The notes below the pieces were generated by a model. The model saw only the letters and a list, made by a program, of their open reading frames with translations, was not told the DNA's origin and did no database searches. A stretch of 8,642 nt of DNA from Kiritimatiellia bacterium (lineage in GTDB: Bacteria; Verrucomicrobiota; Kiritimatiellia; RFP12; UBA1067), in contig JAFPNP010000030.1 of assembly GCA_017411125.1 (NCBI GenBank), positions 1 through 8,642 of the forward strand. The letters are read 5' to 3'. Position numbers and translations under genes: made by a program. The stretch's first letter is position 1, and each line of letters begins with the position of its first letter. Below, piece after piece: positions 6,301-8,642 of the stretch.

Positions 6301-8375
6301 ACAACCAGCTGATCGCCATCTACGGCACGCCCTACTCCGGCGACATCGGGCCGGGCGGCACGTATCCGCAGGGCTATGACGGCCCTGACCTCTACAACTA
6401 CACCTACATGGACCTTGCGCCCTACGGCATCATCGAGGAGATGCAGACGCAGTTTACCAACTCCTACAAGCTCGTTGAGGCCGACGGCATCGGCTGGAAG
6501 TACAAGAACAAGAGGAATTGGGCAGGCGAGGAGATCTCCGACAAGACCGAGGAGATCCCCATCTACTACATCGTGAACGAAGACGGCATCCGCATGAAGC
6601 CCATCACTGTCACGGGCTCGCGCCGGATGGAAGGATCGATCCAAGCCGCATACCGCAACTACATCGCCGCATACCTGAATGTCAAGTCGGCGATGAGCGA
6701 TTACAACACCAAGCTGGAGACGCTCATCGGAGGCCTGGAACTCGCCAACAGCGCATGGGAGACGGCGTGGCGGGAATTCGGCGTGACCCTCGGCACGGAA
6801 TTGATCAAGGGGGCTGCCTTCGACACGATGGGGGAGGATCTCAAGATCGAGCTGGGCGAACTTTCCCTGAACCTCGCGATGATCGACGACAGCATCATCT
6901 ACGGCGCAGTTCCTGGCATCCAGGGTGCCGGCATGTCCGTCACGTTCGATCCAAGGTCGATCGTGAAGGGAGCCAAGCTGCCCGCCGAGGAGTCTGCGCT
7001 GTGGTACATCGGCAACGCCCTCGGCCTGCAGTACGTCACGCGCTACAACAAGCAGCTAGGCGCCATGGTGGTCGACTTTGCGAAGCTCGTCTACGACACC
7101 ACGTTCCAGATGATCGGCACGTACCAGGAGCTCGCCGGGAAGATCGAGGAGGCGGCGATGGGCGTCAATCTCTCGATCTTGGCGATCCAGCCCGCGTTCG
7201 CGGAACTTGCCGCCGCAGAGGCCGCGTACCGCGCCCAGGTGGAGCAGGGCGAACAGTTGCAGGAGCAGCGCGCGCTGTGGCGCCAGCAGGTGTCCAACAA
7301 CGCGACGGAGCAGCGCTACCTCGACATGTACAACCGCGTGCAGCGCAACCTCGCGCTCACGAAGTACACGACCGCGTTCGACACCGCGCAGCGCTACGTG
7401 TGGGAGCTTGCGAAGGTCTACGACTACGAGACCGGGCTTCTTTCGAGCGATCCGCAGGCCGGAAAGAAGTTCCTCTCGGAGATCGTCGCGACCCGTTCGC
7501 TCGGCCGGCCTGGCGTCTCGATATCGTCCGCCACGACGGACGGCGGCCTCTACGACATCGTGAACCGCATGAAGGCGAACTGGGACGTCCTCAAGCCGCG
7601 CCTCGGCATCAACAACCCGGACAAGCCGGCCAAGTGGTTCTCGCTCCGCCGCGAACTCTTCCGCATCAAGGAGGGTTCTGAGGGCGACGAGGCCTGGAAG
7701 AAGGAACTCGCGAAGTACCGCGTGGACAACATCCTCGCGAATCCGGAGTTCATGCGCCACTGCCAGCCGCCGGCGAGCCAGAACTCCGTCGTCCACAGCG
7801 AGCCCGGATACATCATTCCGTTCTCCACGTCGATCAACAACGCCGAGAACTTCTTCGGCAATCCCTTGATATTCGGCGATGGACAGTTCTCCAGCTCCGA
7901 CTACGGGACGAAGATCGACGCCGTGGGCGTGAATCTTGTCGGCCTCGACCAGCTCGCGGGCGGCGCGGGCGTGGAGCCGAACATCTACCTCGTGCCGGTG
8001 GGTCTCGACTACATGCGTTCGCCTGCCGGGACGGAACGCGCGCTGCTGAACTGGTACGTGGTCGACCAGGTGCTGCCGCTTCCATACACCGTCGGCTCCG
8101 ACGAACTGGACGCGCAGGACTGGATATCGACCTTCTCCGGCCTTGACGGAACGAGCGATTCGACCGCGACGATCCGCCGCCACTCGACTCTGCGCGCCGG
8201 GGACGACTTCAAGTCCACGCGCCTTGTCGGACGCAGCGTCTGGAACGACCGCTGGATCATCGTCATCCCGGCGGCGTCGATCGACGCCGACCGCGACAAG
8301 GCGATGAAGATCATCGAGTCTGGCGTCAAGGACGTCAAGCTCGGCGTGAGAGCCTACGCGCGGCAGGGCAACTGA
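276..8375 (+). CDS. Giant secreted protein (2,699 aa) with helical shaft-like region and C-terminal beta-sandwich; Tc-toxin-A-like architecture suspected
   Basis: The function is unknown. The ATG has a good ribosome binding site and is followed by a Sec-type signal peptide (residues 1-33/34); no other membrane segment, sorting signal or anchor is seen, so export to periplasm or surface is inferred. Residues 35-1480 are beta-rich, with an acidic linker near 570-585, a jelly-roll-like module ending at L798-DNLQIW, and a GYNPNEEHA box at 885-893. Residues 1549-2010 are largely helical and carry an H-G-D-x3-H motif (1770-1776) and an EF-hand-like D-x-D-x-D-x6-E loop (1855-1866). A Gly/Tyr/Pro-rich insert (2016-2113) is followed by long helices (2118-2180 and about 2270-2400, the latter rich in Gln, Glu and Ala). 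Residues 2509-2699 look like a beta-sandwich. From memory, uncharacterised giant proteins with these boxes occur in Verrucomicrobia and Planctomycetes. The C-terminal third is ordered like the shaft and TcB-binding end of Tc toxin A subunits, but an adhesin or structural surface protein is equally possible. The frame is intact and ends in tandem stops, TGA TAG. Confidence 0.93.
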   Translation: MKQNLSTFQPFNFSTAIVAAVALCAASASPASAAEPADTQLTLGEVDLPVYIHSVGGNSRFVQPTVVYPISTVRAPTSPEEAVTSISAKDRSMQWELAAWTVGRTLSEQPPDAKLGDFCTDTIFDPKDIDWAATFASNATAVAEGRIVFDFGASNECERVIFTASGATELTWVTVSGESDSRTYSIGRSSSARPYRLFATRVDEANNAAFIDLSGKFVKFFGDKSLLASVYRANGQGVTNVVYGIDYDSANSKLLTVRYTVDETTGEINCPQGQFVLAYYDTETKDHMIAHIVVEICPPAVNTLTAEVGDCLQPVGGGYDGSQLYAVAASGISRDENDPYSPYLERYKAARGDELTDPDHGKIFAIAPTDVTTSSTGISMPWKADIFWQTEDPMKTKWNFEHDWYLVSWPENPVRVVVAPNGKPAGCPMIVPTNYVVTTTGFKMPSTVTVNYDAYKGELSLVGANGDKVLAKLSNESGKGCPSYIPVELTAYSADVVATPWINEWPVGVEITPRIGLEAGEKARAMSERVDDNLPGYIYEPESRGGNWNPRLYHRPGGNVALSTEVPSIDDIEAEAEGEPKDPFESLKSSIYGVNESGSKIQVWWRANFQTPQMSVPVTYPALVQNYNVTWAATMAAGLLPEIAISSKLGSADPLMTACSGRSLLLLETNSTASVDLGGQRLAASASAAGVGFACYVSPDAKEDGEMAATPGRLAQWRFGGNVATIDAMLEKGETNDFRVVVTTVAGGSVETETIPVAAGEWTDIPVSIPDAARGCTVTATYGAADSGANDAATFVALDNLQIWYGAATNATDFLCGFNFSGDSLATAGTNGTVRTATDEYGNVLTCRNCSMLDSGAPEPFSLTLKAENGVAPEIYYENNPNNTGYNPNEEHAFMDLNGDYVAWALRYDLNTEDTSKPLVLVMYAKGGKGRMQAFKVAKTSDLYPEMVSSNIVGNALLPPAPVGRLAGCKTSLDTAASAFDFKDNAVVYKDRKNGLWARRNGTALAKYGYPMQEGFYFPSLVAQPAVGTPIAWLACEDVAAPTFAQITNIEEAVGWKWTIDWPAEVPTMKIGQVLTKAALGLPEMWNAASMAVCYPNPSPADVAAGNSDGLPVVELIDPTVKQASTNTLPVNANFPDEYGFVLGASGTTFLRKGKYFFTGLPPSISDRFYVTVEDGGLLNPGLHATMNLIGQLVEKESGGSYLELNVLTDAERAAIKALCKLDATQKPEEVAAWNAAADSLAVTEVQPAPRTNLGTAVETTDKKTMTLAFPSKDLYETWAYKMKYDAAIIDKRFVVEELTLSELGNPMKVVGGKEVEAEGAAFASWKLEKMRTEKVKGGRLEYAKERYEELGLNTYLGKEWDDVTGGKTSCEVTFVEGVFKWKGKEYPAANTYLPRDHYALVANGMGAGYVTLIENDNPDPTQVSEGLPVQMHVIKVVPELYADGIAVLSDPLNKLSEKLTLLYRTPLGTAANNYEFQWAYTTPLANGDVPAKGTQYWKDRALDRGLVSLQLGENGANLQDYVNTYYTLRYRPRRGTPAWQLLAAANGWTDDEQFWSEWADEQLAEGWLQRVLNSLTPFAQRVEDFYSNPSDIAFTMLEQIGRPYQGDVALNNDNLSEVGLLELYQTVFNRAESLLVSAGGNNIDMSKQLILAQTRMGEFYSLLGAEAYSDAKNPLITPGTDGQQFASGTFSFANQVPSLLDEELALLRGRTSATQFPRMTEAPLYNRLAWNLTKGITEGEPAYVANYGIRARNGILDVNCAAAQYPQGHGDAWGHYLSALTGYYRLLRNPWFDWTAAMGEMLMDQKIMNVDYQDEAKFADAAVKLVQTGMDTMDLTLRKAYKENYGDATAAYFDADADQAFGYGEWATRTGMAAAYSWMTVNALLPTNDAPYQAFTDKGIKKIDRTTASQLPVLASSVRVVERKLHGIEAGANPLGLSENAIPFDIDPDRLAQKESHFEQILERAEKALANCYTVLDYANVFGSCLAQISRNEESAIADTAAQEQAFNNQLIAIYGTPYSGDIGPGGTYPQGYDGPDLYNYTYMDLAPYGIIEEMQTQFTNSYKLVEADGIGWKYKNKRNWAGEEISDKTEEIPIYYIVNEDGIRMKPITVTGSRRMEGSIQAAYRNYIAAYLNVKSAMSDYNTKLETLIGGLELANSAWETAWREFGVTLGTELIKGAAFDTMGEDLKIELGELSLNLAMIDDSIIYGAVPGIQGAGMSVTFDPRSIVKGAKLPAEESALWYIGNALGLQYVTRYNKQLGAMVVDFAKLVYDTTFQMIGTYQELAGKIEEAAMGVNLSILAIQPAFAELAAAEAAYRAQVEQGEQLQEQRALWRQQVSNNATEQRYLDMYNRVQRNLALTKYTTAFDTAQRYVWELAKVYDYETGLLSSDPQAGKKFLSEIVATRSLGRPGVSISSATTDGGLYDIVNRMKANWDVLKPRLGINNPDKPAKWFSLRRELFRIKEGSEGDEAWKKELAKYRVDNILANPEFMRHCQPPASQNSVVHSEPGYIIPFSTSINNAENFFGNPLIFGDGQFSSSDYGTKIDAVGVNLVGLDQLAGGAGVEPNIYLVPVGLDYMRSPAGTERALLNWYVVDQVLPLPYTVGSDELDAQDWISTFSGLDGTSDSTATIRRHSTLRAGDDFKSTRLVGRSVWNDRWIIVIPAASIDADRDKAMKIIESGVKDVKLGVRAYARQGN
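287..320. repeat. 8-bp tandem repeat CYTTTCRA (4.25 copies) inside the start of the giant gene
   Basis: The units are CCTTTCGA, CTTTTCAA, CCTTTCAA and CTTTTCAA plus a trailing CC; it can equally be read as two copies of a 16-bp unit differing at one base. The array starts 11 bases into the coding sequence and spells residues N4 to T15. It lacks stop codons in the forward frames, and since three units (24 bp) restore the phase, all three frames spell rotations of nearly the same octapeptide (S-T-F-Q-P/L-F-N-F). It uses codons such as TCA, ACT and CTT that the rest of the gene largely avoids. Confidence 0.9.
7800..8372 (+). other. C-terminal beta-sandwich-like domain of the giant protein (residues 2509-2699)
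   Basis: After the helical region and the conserved-looking EPGYIIPFSTSI (from 2509), the protein turns to alternating hydrophobic strands: KIDAVGVNLVGLD, then NIYLVPVGLDYMRSP (from 2569), RLVGRSVWNDRWIIVIP (from 2649) and a closing stretch DVKLGVRAYARQGN. The closing strand and the K-I-D-A-V-G-V strand are placed as the I-K-S-V-S-V and S-D-V-I-L-H-L-R-Y strands of Tc toxin A C-termini are, as I remember them. The domain boundary is estimated by eye and the relationship is inference. Confidence 0.45.
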
Positions 8376-8396
8376 TAGATCGTTGCCGCTGCTGGA

Positions 8397-8444
8397 AAGT
8401 TGCCAGTTGCCAATTCTGATTTGGGATGCGGCAGCTGGCAATTT
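8397..8444 (+). terminator. Stem-loop downstream of the giant gene, possible transcription terminator
   Basis: The left arm 8397-8411 (AAGTTGCCAGTTGCC) pairs with the right arm 8430-8444 (GGCAGCTGGCAATTT) over 15 positions, two of them G-U wobbles, around an 18-base loop. It begins 21 bases after the stop codon, where a terminator is expected. The run after the stem is only TTT within the arm and then GCTTTG, so it lacks a classical U-tract. The left arm is itself a 7-bp direct repeat (AGTTGCC twice). It may therefore be a dispersed intergenic palindrome and not a terminator, or one that serves as both. Confidence 0.45.
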
Positions 8445-8642
8445 GCTTTGTGCCTTTCCGCGCATGGTGCAGCCAGCCAGTCCTTCTCCAGAGCGAGTTT
8501 GTTGGAGGTTCCCCAATTTTTGAGGCATGAAAAACGTCACACCCCTGAAAACAAAGGGAGAAGTGGCGATTTCCGTTTTGCGTTAAGTGAAAATCCGGCG
8601 ACAGGAGCGCAGAGGCGTTCCTTGTCGTGCGGCAGAAAATGA
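8445..8642. other. Non-coding tail, lower in GC, no supported gene
   Basis: Base composition here is visibly less GC-rich than in the giant gene and no frame shows the strong third-position GC preference of the neighbouring coding DNA. A short imperfect palindrome at 8502-8516 (TTGGAGG/TTCCCCAA) is followed by five T at 8517-8521 and could be a weak second terminator. An ATG occupies 8639-8641 but has no Shine-Dalgarno sequence at the right distance, so I do not call a gene start. No tRNA, rRNA or clear promoter was seen. Confidence 0.5.

Noticed and set aside
4949..6379. A 476-codon open frame on the plus strand in another phase
   Set aside because: It is a shifted reading of the most codon-biased part of the giant gene; the product is Arg/Gly/Ala-rich low-complexity sequence.
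315..6644. A 2,109-codon open frame on the minus strand
   Set aside because: It is aligned codon-on-codon with the giant gene and is open only because that gene avoids TTA, CTA and TCA. Its product is Arg/Val/His/Leu-rich with no domain, signal or family resemblance.
8464..8523. A 19-codon ATG frame ending at the T-run after the second palindrome
   Set aside because: It is too short, with no ribosome binding site and no recognisable peptide; chance is the simplest explanation.
7056..8540. A 494-codon open frame on the minus strand
   Set aside because: It lies in the same codon-aligned antisense phase as the longer one, bounded by the single CTA codon at 7056, with the same composition-driven openness.
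8400..8642. An 80-codon open frame at the window end
   Set aside because: It needs a TTG start inside the stem-loop, has no Shine-Dalgarno site, and shows none of the third-position GC preference of real genes here.

Overview
The window is almost entirely one gene: an 8.1-kb reading frame (276-8375, + strand) for a secreted protein of 2,699 residues, roughly 0.3 MDa. The tail of an upstream gene (1-198, same strand) precedes it, and about 270 bases of non-coding DNA follow. DNA composition is GC-rich with a strong preference for G or C at third codon positions. I infer a Gram-negative bacterium of the PVC superphylum, most likely Verrucomicrobiota/Kiritimatiellae-like. This rests on my recollection that giant uncharacterised proteins with the same motif set (for example the G-Y-N-P-N-E-E-H-A box) occur in Verrucomicrobia and Planctomycetes, and that signal peptides reading like STFQPFNFST occur in Kiritimatiellae-type genomes. 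Neither point could be checked here.

Layout: 1-198 is the C-terminal 65 codons of an unrecognised gene. The 77-base gap to the giant gene holds five copies of an 8-bp repeat (YCTAGAAR, 217-256) and a Shine-Dalgarno site. The giant gene begins with a second, different 8-bp repeat array (CYTTTCRA, 287-320) that encodes the n-region of its own signal peptide. After the gene's tandem stops (TGA TAG) come a 15-bp imperfect stem-loop (8397-8444) and an AT-richer stretch with no convincing gene.

The giant protein appears to have three parts: a long beta-rich N-terminal half (about residues 35-1480) with at least one jelly-roll-like module; a mostly helical region (about 1549-2500) interrupted by a Gly/Tyr/Pro-rich insert (2016-2113) and containing long Gln/Glu/Ala-rich helices; and a C-terminal beta-sandwich-like region (2509-2699). 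The order of the last two parts, and the closing motif near residues 2684-2697, resemble the shaft and TcB-binding end of Tc-toxin A subunits as I remember them. That resemblance is the main lead in this window, and it is inference, not a demonstrated homology. No TcB/TcC-like partner is visible here.

The second lead is the octamer array just after the start codon. Because 8 is not a multiple of 3, gain or loss of one unit would switch the whole 2.7-kilo-residue protein off, so this is a candidate phase-variable locus or an example of a dispersed repeat recruited into a signal peptide.
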